IMG/VR virus record: IMGVR_UViG_3300037502_001206
Coordinates: 1 to 23,650 of that record
Reading direction: 5' to 3' (one strand)
Length of the DNA: 23,650 bases
DNA from: a virus
In this document: one piece after another, positions 1 through 5,252 of the stretch
How positions within the stretch are numbered: the stretch's first letter is position 1
Layout of the letters: every line of letters starts with the position of its first letter
The notes under the pieces: generated by a model
Seen by the model: only the letters and a program-made list of their open reading frames with translations
Database searches by the model: none
Told to the model about the DNA's origin: nothing
Translations under genes and position numbers: made by a program

Positions 1-124
1 ATATATTATAAAATTTCATTCCATCTTTTTCTATATATTCTAATTTGTGTGCTTTTGCTATTTCTTTTAGCGTTACTCTATCAACTCCTAATTTGTTAGA
101 AATTTTTAATAAGGTCATTTTCAT
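1..124 (-). CDS. Small HTH-like protein, 3' end cut by window edge
   Basis: The first 41 codons are visible, read leftward from an ATG that overlaps the stop of the preceding gene in an ATGA junction, so it belongs to the same operon. The visible part has a helix-turn-helix look: ISNKLGVDRVTLKEIAKAH followed by a basic stretch and an aromatic end. This suggests a small DNA-binding regulator of the excisionase or repressor type, but no family can be named from the fragment. The stop codon lies outside the window. Confidence 0.6.
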   Translation of the reverse strand, partial: MKMTLLKISNKLGVDRVTLKEIAKAHKLEYIEKDGMKFYNI

Positions 125-495
125 CACTTCAAATTTAAAATATTCATTACTTCTTCAGGTCTTTTTGCGTACTCTTTTAAAATTAAATCCATTTGGTAAT
201 AGTCAGTCAGTACTCTTTTACTCATAGTTTCAAAAAGATTTTCCATACTTTTAAATATTTCATCTACTCTTTGCGTGTCTACATCATCAACCTTTTCAAA
301 CTCTTTACGCTCGGCATTTATTAAGATGTTAATACAAGGGCGTAAAACCTCTTTTAAACGCCCTTTGTAATATTTACTATGTTTGAGAACTTCGTTGCAG
401 TGTAATGCGTACTGATTCGCTAAAATGCTTTTTGCTAATGCTGTATTGAATATTACTTCTAAATATTCTTTTTGTGTCATTTCTTTAGTTTCCAT
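124..495 (-). CDS. Hypothetical helical phage protein, 123 aa
   Basis: A 123-residue, soluble, almost wholly helical protein with charged segments and no membrane span or signal peptide. I do not recognise a domain. Its ATG overlaps the stop of the 38-codon gene upstream (TAATG) and its TGA overlaps the start of the HTH-like gene downstream (ATGA), so it is translationally coupled within the leftward early operon. The even spread of Lys/Glu and the absence of Cys pairs argue against a zinc finger. A role in early phage takeover or regulation is inferred only from position. Confidence 0.7.
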   Translation of the reverse strand: METKEMTQKEYLEVIFNTALAKSILANQYALHCNEVLKHSKYYKGRLKEVLRPCINILINAERKEFEKVDDVDTQRVDEIFKSMENLFETMSKRVLTDYYQMDLILKEYAKRPEEVMNILNLK

Positions 496-611
496 TATTC
501 GTAAGATTTAATAAATTGGTCTAGGGCGTTTTTTTCGTTTGGTGTTAATTCCTGAAATGACTTTCCATTGATAGTCCATTTTCCATCTATTACTTCTATT
601 ACTAATTTCAT
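495..611 (-). CDS. Small hypothetical protein, 38 aa
   Basis: ATG at 611 opens a 38-codon frame beginning MKLVIEVIDGKWTINGKSF and ending with TAA that overlaps the next ATG (TAATG). The composition (an initial beta-hairpin-like VIEVIDGKWTI, then a charged helix) is that of a folded small protein. It fills the gap between two clear operon genes with tight coupling, which is the main reason to believe it is real. Function unknown. Confidence 0.6.
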   Translation of the reverse strand: MKLVIEVIDGKWTINGKSFQELTPNEKNALDQFIKSYE

Positions 612-612
612 C

Positions 613-1200
613 TTATTTCTTTTTAAATTGTTCAAACCATTCTAAAAATTCAACTCTACCCATACTATTACTATAAGTATCCAATCTTAAATTATTTAAT
701 AAATCCATAACTTCTTCCTCACTATACTTATTCTTGTCTTGTTCTTGTTGCATACCTAAAACTATTCTTTCTATTTCCTGCATTTCGCTTTGTAATGCAG
801 TAATACCTAAATCGTGTAAATAACTAAACAATTCTTGCTGATATTCTCCAACTTTTTTAGGTTCTTCTTTTGGTACATTTATTTTAAAAATGAATCTTGC
901 TCTATCTAATCCGTTTTTACCATCCATATTCAGTTCGCTATTTACTTCAATCGTTTCACAACTTGGATTCTTAACAAACCATTCTAAAAACTCATAATCA
1001 ATAGCTTGTACACCATCTTTGATTAAGTCTTGGTCTGTTGTTAAGATGATTTTCTTACCTGTTTTTTTGAAATTATCAGGGTTAAATACTTTATGAATTA
1101 ATGGAGAATTATATTTAAAATATAAAACCCAATCTCCTTCTTTAATTTCTTCATCAGAAGTGATGTAGATGTTTTGATTAATTTTATGTATATTTTTCAT
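613..1200 (-). CDS. Conserved-type phage hypothetical protein, 195 aa
   Basis: A 195-residue soluble protein. The N-terminal part (about 10-65) reads as alternating short beta strands with the phrases YITSDEEIKEGDWVLYF and KIILTTDQDLIKDGVQAID. The segment EFLEWFVKNPSCETIEV (about 70-86) follows, and then a helical C-terminus with a second FLEWFEQF. From memory, proteins with these phrases recur in Bacteroidota prophages, with no known function. The ATG at 1200 overlaps the stop of the 50-codon gene upstream (ATGA), and the next gene starts 1 nt downstream. The pairing of FLEWF motifs near both the middle and the end is a small internal similarity. Confidence 0.8.
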   Translation of the reverse strand: MKNIHKINQNIYITSDEEIKEGDWVLYFKYNSPLIHKVFNPDNFKKTGKKIILTTDQDLIKDGVQAIDYEFLEWFVKNPSCETIEVNSELNMDGKNGLDRARFIFKINVPKEEPKKVGEYQQELFSYLHDLGITALQSEMQEIERIVLGMQQEQDKNKYSEEEVMDLLNNLRLDTYSNSMGRVEFLEWFEQFKKK

Positions 1201-1349
1201 ATTTCTTTTATTTCTCTAATTTTTACAAATGGGTTGTTACTTCTAAAATGGTTATATGCTGCGTCGAAATTCAATGCTTCGATTATTTTTTCGCAATCTA
1301 CACAATCATCGTTTTTAAACCGCCAATAATATACTATATACTTATTCAT
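1197..1349 (-). CDS. Small hypothetical protein, 50 aa
   Basis: ATG at 1349 opens a 50-codon frame starting MNKYIVYYWRF, with a CVDC pair at residues 16-19 and an aromatic, basic composition. It is joined on both sides: its ATG overlaps the stop of the upstream gene (TAATG) and its TGA overlaps the next ATG (ATGA). This coupling and the protein-like composition support it as a gene. The CxxC could bind metal only as half of a site, for example in a dimer. Function unknown. Confidence 0.65.
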   Translation of the reverse strand: MNKYIVYYWRFKNDDCVDCEKIIEALNFDAAYNHFRSNNPFVKIREIKEI

Positions 1350-1636
1350 TATAAATGTCTTAAAATTAATTTTTGTTCTTTTCTATTTAATGTTTTTATA
1401 AATTCTCTTGCTTGTGTTGTTTTTATTTCATTATAAAATTTTTCTACACATTTAGATATTAAATCTTTTTTTAAATTAAATCCACTATAATATTTATCAT
1501 GTTCTGTAATATAATAAATCAAATCGAATTTTATATCTTTAATAATTCCTTTAAAATAAAAAATGTCATCTTTTATTTCACAATCATACTCTATTTTATA
1601 TAAAGATGCAAGGCGGAAATAAATTTCATTATTCAT
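1349..1636 (-). CDS. Hypothetical protein, 95 aa
   Basis: A 95-residue soluble protein starting MNNEIYFRLASLYKIEYDCEI. I chose the ATG at 1636; an in-frame TTG two codons earlier is less likely. It is mixed alpha/beta with many Tyr, Ile and Lys residues and ends in a basic helix (RKEQKLILRHL). It overlaps the gene before it by 8 nt and the gene after it by 1 nt, as expected within this early operon. No domain recognised. Confidence 0.65.
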   Translation of the reverse strand: MNNEIYFRLASLYKIEYDCEIKDDIFYFKGIIKDIKFDLIYYITEHDKYYSGFNLKKDLISKCVEKFYNEIKTTQAREFIKTLNRKEQKLILRHL

Positions 1637-1847
1637 TATCAAATAATTTATCTACGTTTTCGATTAATGTTTTTTCGCCTGTTGTGTTTTGCATTAACCA
1701 AATTATATGCTCAAATTTTAAACTTGCCCAAGATACTTCATTTCTTAAAGCGTTAATTAAATTACCTGAAACATAAGGGTATAGTGTAGCAGAATTAGTT
1801 AATTTAGTTTTGTTTTCTTTTGATAATCGTTCCCAAAGTGTTTTCAT
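1629..1847 (-). CDS. Small hypothetical protein, possible HTH-type regulator, 72 aa
   Basis: The ATG at 1847 overlaps the stop of the tiny membrane protein upstream (ATGA), which decides this start over an alternative ATG at 1880. The protein (MKTLWERLSKENKTKL...) is helical, with helix breaks around YPYVSGNLI (about 23-31) and LRNEVSWASLKFEHIIWLM. This is a layout compatible with a small helix-turn-helix regulator, but no definite recognition helix can be named. Being near the front of the leftward operon, next to the divergent control region, fits a regulatory role; this is inference. Confidence 0.6.
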   Translation of the reverse strand: MKTLWERLSKENKTKLTNSATLYPYVSGNLINALRNEVSWASLKFEHIIWLMQNTTGEKTLIENVDKLFDNE

Positions 1848-1963
1848 TTTTTTATTGATTTTAAAGTTAATATTCCACATATAAGTAATGCTCCAGTCAT
1901 TACTAAAAAATTATCGGTACTCATTCCGATAGTTGCAACTGATAAAAAGATAATTGTTTTCAT
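1844..1963 (-). CDS. Tiny membrane protein, 39 aa, first gene of leftward operon
   Basis: A 39-codon frame from ATG 1963. It is strongly hydrophobic: residues 4-13 (IIFLSVATIG) and 19-33 (FLVMTGALLICGILT) could form one or two short membrane segments, followed by a basic tail (LKSIKK). Its TGA overlaps the ATG of the next gene. It starts about 14 nt after the expected start point of the promoter at 1984-2013, so it is the first gene of the operon. Function unknown; small early membrane proteins in temperate phages sometimes act in exclusion, which is only a guess here. Confidence 0.55.
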   Translation of the reverse strand: MKTIIFLSVATIGMSTDNFLVMTGALLICGILTLKSIKK

Positions 1964-1983
1964 AATTTGTTATTTTGATAAGG

Positions 1984-2013
1984 CAAATATAATATCTTTT
2001 TTTGGATAAACAA
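1984..2013 (-). promoter_or_regulatory. Bacteroidota-type promoter of the leftward early operon
   Basis: Read on the minus strand, TTG (2013-2011) is followed after 19 nt by TATATTTG (1991-1984). This matches the Bacteroidota sigma-A pattern of TTG near -33 and TAnnTTTG near -7 with good spacing. Transcription should start near 1977, just before the ATG at 1963. Confidence 0.8.
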
Positions 2014-2041
2014 CACAATGAAGTTAATTTATATTCATTAT

Positions 2042-2063
2042 AAATAACGTTTGTATGTTATTT
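2042..2063. promoter_or_regulatory. Candidate operator dyad in the divergent control region
   Basis: AAATAAC (2042-2048) and GTTATTT (2057-2063) form a perfect 7-bp inverted repeat around the 8-bp centre GTTTGTAT. TTTGTAT also occurs three times in the same direction at 2050-2056, 2061-2067 and 2076-2082, the last running into the rightward -7 box. The dyad lies between the two divergent promoters, where a repressor site would be expected. No binding protein is assigned. Confidence 0.45.
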
Positions 2064-2079
2064 GTATTAAAATAGTTTG

Positions 2080-2087
2080 TATATTTG
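2080..2087 (+). promoter_or_regulatory. Rightward early promoter, -7 box
   Basis: TATATTTG matches TAnnTTTG and lies 21 nt before the ATG at 2109. The nearest TTG (2062-2064) gives a 15-nt gap, shorter than usual, so the upstream element is weak. That would suit a regulated promoter. Confidence 0.6.
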
Positions 2088-2108
2088 TGGAAATTAAACA
2101 TTAAAATT

Positions 2109-2294
2109 ATGAATACAATTACAATAATTCTTTTTGGATTGGTTTTAATACCTTCAATTATTTTATTATGGTTTATTATTATATCAGAAATAATAAATTT
2201 TAAAAAAGAAAAATTAAGAGAAAAATTAAAAGAAGCTGCATTAAAATCAGATGAAGCATTATTAGATTATGTTTATAATCATTTCGAATTATAA
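2109..2294 (+). CDS. Small membrane protein with charged tail, 61 aa
   Basis: I use ATG 2109 because an in-frame TTG at 2085 lies inside the promoter -7 box. Residues about 4-30 (starting TITIILFGLVLIPSIILLW) form one long membrane segment, and the rest is a charged helix (KKEKLREKLKEAALKSDEALL). This is a single-pass small membrane protein with a cytoplasmic amphipathic tail. It is the first gene of the rightward operon. Function unknown. Confidence 0.65.
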   Translation: MNTITIILFGLVLIPSIILLWFIIISEIINFKKEKLREKLKEAALKSDEALLDYVYNHFEL

Positions 2295-2344
2295 AGCTAT
2301 AGCCTTAAAATAAATAATTAATTTAAACTTATAACCTTAAAATT

Positions 2345-2590
2345 ATGAATAGTCCGAAAGAAAAAGCATTAGAGTTAGTTGAGAAATATAAAATTATTAT
2401 AGCAGACCATGTAGTTGATATGAAGATTATTTATGGCACTTTGACTAATAAATTAGCTAAACAATGTGCATTAATAGCAGTTGATGAATTAATAAGTATA
2501 TCATTACCAAGTAGTGAATTTGGGGGTGTAATTACTAATAATACTACTGAATATTGGAATGATGTAAGAAACGAAATAAATAAATTATGA
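2345..2590 (+). CDS. Conserved-type Bacteroidota phage small protein, 81 aa
   Basis: An 81-residue soluble helical protein. It starts MNSPKEKALELVEKYK, has a central KQCALIAVDELI (about 39-50), and ends YWNDVRNEINKL. In my recollection these three blocks are typical of a small hypothetical family very common in Bacteroidota phages and prophages. The stop overlaps the start of the next gene (ATGA). The role is unknown; it usually sits among early genes, as here. Confidence 0.75.
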   Translation: MNSPKEKALELVEKYKIIIADHVVDMKIIYGTLTNKLAKQCALIAVDELISISLPSSEFGGVITNNTTEYWNDVRNEINKL

Positions 2591-2799
2591 TACACAAACT
2601 ACAACAACTAATAGATCGCAAATCATTTGTAGATAATATGGCAAGGAAGTTACACGTTAAACCTTCAACAATAGAGTATTATTTTAGAACTGAAATACCT
2701 ATTAAAAATAAAGTAATAATTGAAGCTTGTTTAGACTTGCAATTGAAGTTAGATAAAGACTTTAAACAAATAGAAGTTAAGGCTTGGGAGTTGGTTTAA
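2587..2799 (+). CDS. Small helix-turn-helix-like protein, 70 aa
   Basis: A 70-residue protein whose central part, DNMARKLHVKPSTIEYYFRTE (about 16-36), has the helix-turn-helix spacing, with an Ala in the first helix and a V-K-P-S-T turn. It is therefore a candidate regulator of early phage genes. It is translationally coupled to the gene before it (ATGA). Its TAA stop is the TAA of the TAAC boundary that opens the first hairpin spacer of the cassette chain. Confidence 0.65.
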   Translation: MIHKLQQLIDRKSFVDNMARKLHVKPSTIEYYFRTEIPIKNKVIIEACLDLQLKLDKDFKQIEVKAWELV

Positions 2800-2800
2800 C

Positions 2801-2907
2801 GGCACTCAGGTATATGCAGTTTTAAACTAAAATTAAATAAAATGATAACACTTAGAAAATTAGAAGAATTATTTACAGGTAGAAAGCAAAAATTGCATAT
2901 ACCTGAT
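2801..2907. repeat. Hairpin spacer 1 of the cassette chain
   Basis: Opens right after TTTAAC (2795-2800) and closes just before GTTA (2908). CAGGTATATGCA (2807-2818) pairs perfectly over 12 bp with TGCATATACCTG (2894-2905). The intervening 75 nt contain the ATG of the next small reading frame. It is about 107 bp, comparable to long integron attC sites. Confidence 0.6.
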
Positions 2908-3018
2908 GTTAGCAAATCGGTTTGTTTGCTTAACAGAAAATTTATTGAATGTGAGGTACACAGATGTAGCACATACGGTTGTTTGAATTGCGGACAATAC
3001 AAACAAACTGTTTGCTAA
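2842..3018 (+). CDS. Short Cys-rich reading frame across a cassette boundary, 58 aa
   Basis: ATG 2842 opens a 58-codon frame with six Cys residues (28, 37, 42, 47, 50, 58), two of them in CLNC. The N-terminus is basic and helical (MITLRKLEELF). The stop TAA at 3016-3018 is part of the TAAC that ends cassette A. The frame begins in hairpin spacer 1 and crosses the cassette boundary at codon 23, so its N-terminus would come from the spacer. It may be a real small protein or a chance frame on structured DNA; the Cys pairs slightly favour a real one. Confidence 0.4.
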   Translation: MITLRKLEELFTGRKQKLHIPDVSKSVCLLNRKFIECEVHRCSTYGCLNCGQYKQTVC

Positions 3019-3019
3019 C
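2908..3019 (+). mobile_element. Cassette A, bounded by its own inverted repeat
   Basis: The left end GTTAGCAAA-TCG-GTTTGTTT (2908-2927) and the reverse complement of the right end, GTTAGCAAA-CA-GTTTGTTT (3019-3001), agree at 17 positions with a one-base length difference. The segment is only 112 bp. By analogy with integron cassettes the moving unit would also include the following hairpin spacer. Confidence 0.55.
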
Positions 3020-3138
3020 GTATGTGGCTTTAAATCAGTTGCGGAATCGTACCAGTGCCAACAAAGAGAAAAGACGCTTTGTTTTAGTCGAAAGGTCAAA
3101 TAGTACAGCAACGAACTCCGCAATTGTTTAAAACCACT
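3020..3138. repeat. Hairpin spacer 2 of the cassette chain
   Basis: A long nested hairpin. GTGGCTTTAAA (3024-3034) pairs with TTTAAAACCAC (3127-3137) with one mismatch. TTGCGGA (3039-3045) pairs with TCCGCAA (3117-3123). AACAAAG (3060-3066) pairs with CTTTGTT (3077-3083). Unpaired bases between the stems resemble the bulges of folded attC sites. Length 119 bp; no gene inside. Confidence 0.65.
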
Positions 3139-3169
3139 GTTAACAAATGTATTTAAAAAATTAAAGATT

Positions 3170-3484
3170 ATGAATAAAGAAACATTTTTATCTAAAATAA
3201 AAGAAATAGAAATTGACTACTACAACAAAAGAAAAGAAGTAGAAAAACAAAGAATTTCTAAAAGTCCTTTTCAGATTGGCGATAAAGTAAAGGTTTGGTG
3301 GGAAAGTAGAGATTATGGAAAAGATAATTCTATAGCTTTTATTTATAACATTGGAGCAAATAATGGAGATTTTAAGTATTGGTTTAGACGTGTAAAGGTT
3401 GACGGAAAAATTAGTAAACACACTTTAGGCTTTCCAAAGTATACAAAGATTTTAAAAATAGAACATTATGGAGATGAAGATTGA
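3170..3484 (+). CDS. Hypothetical protein of cassette B, 104 aa
   Basis: A 104-residue soluble basic protein. The N-terminus is a charged helix (about 1-28), and the rest reads as beta strands (FQIGDKVKVWW, FKYWFRRVKVDGK). The strand pattern with GDKVKV resembles small SH3-like or KOW-like barrels that bind nucleic acid or protein, but this is only a pattern-level reading. It starts 31 nt after the left boundary of the cassette, like a cassette gene with a short leader. It overlaps the next gene by 17 nt. Confidence 0.65.
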   Translation: MNKETFLSKIKEIEIDYYNKRKEVEKQRISKSPFQIGDKVKVWWESRDYGKDNSIAFIYNIGANNGDFKYWFRRVKVDGKISKHTLGFPKYTKILKIEHYGDED

Positions 3485-3698
3485 TATTAGAGATGTTGAG
3501 TACTCTACAACAGAAAAAAAAGATTTTGTAAAAATGCAAATTACAAGTCAATTAATTTTAAAAATTGGAGATGTAAAAGTAGCTCGTGAAATTAGTAATA
3601 CAGTTTCTATTTTTAAGAAAGATAATCCAGAATTATTAAAACTAATTTTTGACAATAGTAAGATTTCACGAAAGCAATTACCAAAAAGTTCGGAATAA
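3468..3698 (+). CDS. Hypothetical protein of cassette B, 76 aa
   Basis: A 76-residue protein beginning MEMKIDIRDVEYSTTEKKD; an alternative ATG lies two codons later. It is beta-rich in the first half and helical after about residue 45, with a Lys/Ser-rich tail. No domain recognised. It overlaps the preceding gene in another frame, so the two are likely co-translated. The stop lies 10 nt before the cassette's closing TAAC, and a TATATTTG sequence (3699-3706) follows the stop directly. Confidence 0.6.
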   Translation: MEMKIDIRDVEYSTTEKKDFVKMQITSQLILKIGDVKVAREISNTVSIFKKDNPELLKLIFDNSKISRKQLPKSSE

Positions 3699-3711
3699 TA
3701 TATTTGTTAAC

Positions 3712-3828
3712 GTTTTGGGGCTTTGCGAAGGCAAGGATTAGAAGTACAAAAGTTCAATTAAACAACAAATGATGATAGTAGCACAAATGTTCAAATTAGC
3801 ACGAATGCCTTGCTTTTGCAAAACCCCT
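3712..3828. repeat. Hairpin spacer 3 of the cassette chain
   Basis: A 20-position stem, GGGGCTTTGCGAAGGCAAGG (3717-3736) against CCTTGCTTTTGCAAAACCCC (3808-3827), has one mismatch and two G-T pairs. The 71-nt middle shows no gene and only weak further pairing. The left side begins GTTTTG and the right side ends CT before GTTA, as in spacer 4. Length 117 bp. Confidence 0.7.
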
Positions 3829-3908
3829 GTTATAGGCAGTGCATTTTTAGGGTTCAGCTTTCCACCCATTTTAAACGGGAAGTGTTAAATAATAAATAAT
3901 TAAAAAAA

Positions 3909-4304
3909 ATGGCAAAAGATGTTTCAAAACAACAAATCGCAAACCTTATACAAGCCTATAAGCAAGTTGTAAGAGTTGCAAGACAAATGTATGATGATAC
4001 CGTTTTAAAAGATTGGGCATTAAATACACATTCATTACCTGCACAGGAAAAGATAATCGATGCTAAGAAAAAGCTGAAAGATACTTTTTCAATTGATTAT
4101 GATGCTGACACTGCAAAAACAAAGGTAATAAAAGAAGGTAGCAGCGTTGAAGTTTTAGTTGGTCATATGGACGGAATGAAAGGCTCAACTGCAATTATTA
4201 AAAGTTATTCATTGCCCGCAAATATTTCAGATATTACAATGAAAGATGGTATGAAAATGAATAACCACAAATGGTTAACAAATGATGAAGTTAAGTTGAA
4301 ATAG
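3909..4304 (+). CDS. Hypothetical protein of cassette C, 131 aa
   Basis: A 131-residue soluble protein. The first half (1-60) is helical and basic (QQIANLIQAYKQVVRVARQMYDD). The second half (about 75-131) is beta-rich with a VEVLVGHMDGMKGSTAIIKSY stretch that looks like a small barrel, and it ends in LTNDEVKLK. The strand-turn-strand with GMKGSTAII resembles KOW or SH3-like folds that set sizes or bind RNA, but I would not assign it. It begins 80 nt after the cassette's left boundary. Its base composition is slightly less AT-rich than its neighbours. Confidence 0.65.
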   Translation: MAKDVSKQQIANLIQAYKQVVRVARQMYDDTVLKDWALNTHSLPAQEKIIDAKKKLKDTFSIDYDADTAKTKVIKEGSSVEVLVGHMDGMKGSTAIIKSYSLPANISDITMKDGMKMNNHKWLTNDEVKLK

Positions 4305-4355
4305 GAGAATCCGAATGCCTTTAAAATTTCGGAATAATTTTTAAATTTAAACATT

Positions 4356-4424
4356 ATGGGAATGAAACCAGGTATGCCAATGCCAAAACCCAAGCCAAAG
4401 CCTAAACCTAAACCAAAAAAATAG
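4356..4424 (+). CDS. Lys-Pro repeat microprotein, 22 aa
   Basis: A 22-codon frame MGMKPGMPMP followed by alternating Lys-Pro to the end (six consecutive PK/KP steps) and TAG. It sits 51 nt after the preceding stop, with an AT-rich leader like other genes here. A repeat made from consistent CC(A/C/T)AA(A/G) codons with silent third-base variation looks like selected protein sequence rather than a simple DNA repeat. It is too short to be sure. A Lys-Pro peptide would be extended and positively charged. Confidence 0.35.
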   Translation: MGMKPGMPMPKPKPKPKPKPKK

Positions 4425-4438
4425 GTTTTAAATAGGTA

Positions 4439-4466
4439 GCAACCGATTTCGTATGTTTTCGGTTGC
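4439..4466 (+). terminator. Perfect 8-bp hairpin at the end of cassette C
   Basis: GCAACCGA (4439-4446) pairs perfectly with TCGGTTGC (4459-4466) around a 12-nt loop. No T-run follows, so it is a poor intrinsic terminator. The right arm overlaps the cassette's inverted repeat, so the two structures would compete. Confidence 0.35.
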
Positions 4467-4478
4467 ATTGCCTATAAC

Positions 4479-4519
4479 GTTTTGCAGATTGGCGGTCGTT
4501 TTAATGCCGTTAATGTGCT
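4479..4519. repeat. Hairpin spacer 4 of the cassette chain (short)
   Basis: GCAGATTGGCGG (4484-4495) pairs imperfectly with GCCGTTAATGTGC (4506-4518), including two G-T pairs and one mismatch. The whole spacer is 41 bp. With 7 bp on each side the site is about 55 bp, close to the classic 59-base element of integron cassettes. Confidence 0.6.
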
Positions 4520-5247
4520 GTTATAAGCTGGCCGAATTATTAAACTAAAAACTAAAATTGAAATGAAAATATTGAACTTATATTCTGGCATCGGGGGCAA
4601 CAGAAAGTTGTGGGGAAGTGAACACGATATTACCGCAGTAGAATTTGATGGTAAAATAGCAACAATTTATCAAGATTTATACCCTAATGACAAGGTTATT
4701 GTTGGAGATGCTCACCAATATTTATTAGAGCATTATTCGGAGTTTGATTTTATTTGGGCATCACCGCCTTGCCCTACTCATTCAGTAACCAATTTGTTTT
4801 TAAATCCACAAGGAATAGTTAGGTATCCTGATATGGGATTGTATCAAGAAATAATATTGTTAGAGCAGTTTTTTAAAGGTAAATATTGTATTGAAAATGT
4901 AAAATCATATTATGAGCCATTAATAAAACCGCAAATTAGCGGAAGGCATTATTTCTGGGCAAATTTCAAAATACCTAACTTAAAAGTAGAAAAACAAATT
5001 GGTAGAATGAATGGCAAAAAAGCAGATTTAGGCGGTAAGGCACAATTTAAAATTAGGCAAAATAACCTTGATAAATTAGGGTTTGATTTGAGTAAATATG
5101 ATTTTAATGATAAAGATAAATTGTTGCGTAATTGTGTTGCCCCCGAAATTGGAAAGGCAATATTTGAAAGTGCAATGAATATCTATAATGCAAATAATGT
5201 TGAACAGATAGGCTTGTTCGGAGGCGAGAGCTCGGCTTGCTTATAAC
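4520..5247 (+). mobile_element. Cassette D, bounded by its own inverted repeat
   Basis: The left end GTTATAAGCTGGCCGA (4520-4535) matches the reverse complement of the right end (5247-5232), GTTATAAGCAAGCCGA, at 14 of 16 positions. It holds only the cytosine methyltransferase gene, whose stop TAA (5244-5246) is part of the closing TAAC, so the last codons of the gene lie inside the inverted repeat. Confidence 0.65.
4563..5246 (+). CDS. Orphan DNA cytosine-5 methyltransferase
   Basis: Transfers a methyl group from S-adenosylmethionine to carbon 5 of cytosine in DNA. Visible C5-methyltransferase motifs in order: motif I NLYSGIGGN (5-13), an acidic VEFD (26-29), GDA (48-50), the catalytic Pro-Cys SPPC with Cys70, ENV (111-113), GRHYFWANF (127-135) and a motif X-like NCVAPEIGKAI near residue 200. 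At 227 residues it is much shorter than typical enzymes (300-400), with little room for a target recognition domain. No restriction endonuclease is nearby, so the likely role is protection of phage DNA from host restriction, or regulation. The C-terminal GLFGGESSACL is partly encoded by the cassette inverted repeat. Confidence 0.92.
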   Translation: MKILNLYSGIGGNRKLWGSEHDITAVEFDGKIATIYQDLYPNDKVIVGDAHQYLLEHYSEFDFIWASPPCPTHSVTNLFLNPQGIVRYPDMGLYQEIILLEQFFKGKYCIENVKSYYEPLIKPQISGRHYFWANFKIPNLKVEKQIGRMNGKKADLGGKAQFKIRQNNLDKLGFDLSKYDFNDKDKLLRNCVAPEIGKAIFESAMNIYNANNVEQIGLFGGESSACL

Positions 5248-5252
5248 GTTTT

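Larger units (their letters stand above)
3139..3711 (+). mobile_element. Cassette B, bounded by its own inverted repeat
   Basis: The left end GTTAACAAATGTATT (3139-3153) matches the reverse complement of the right end (3711-3697), GTTAACAAATATATT, at 14 of 15 positions. It holds two overlapping genes (3170-3484 and 3468-3698) in the same direction. The repeat differs from those of cassettes A, C and D except for the outer GTTA. Confidence 0.6.
3829..4478 (+). mobile_element. Cassette C, bounded by its own inverted repeat
   Basis: The left end GTTATAGGCAGTGCA (3829-3843) matches the reverse complement of the right end (4478-4464), GTTATAGGCAATGCA, at 14 of 15 positions. It contains the 131-codon gene at 3909, a Lys-Pro microprotein frame at 4356 and a small hairpin at 4439-4466. 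All genes run rightward. Confidence 0.65.

Noticed and set aside
2285-2345. Repeated CCTTAAAAT between the first two rightward genes as a cassette boundary
   Set aside because: Only a short AT-rich direct repeat with no GTTA/TAAC ends and no hairpin; probably similar leader sequences.
2656-2800. GTTAAACC at 2656-2663 as a left end matching the TTTAAC boundary at 2795-2800 (a cassette before cassette A)
   Set aside because: Only 8 bases match, the next bases do not, and it lies inside the coding sequence of the 70-aa gene.
3699-3706. TATATTTG after the 76-aa gene as a promoter for cassette C
   Set aside because: No TTG element upstream, and the sequence is part of cassette B's inverted repeat, which explains it.
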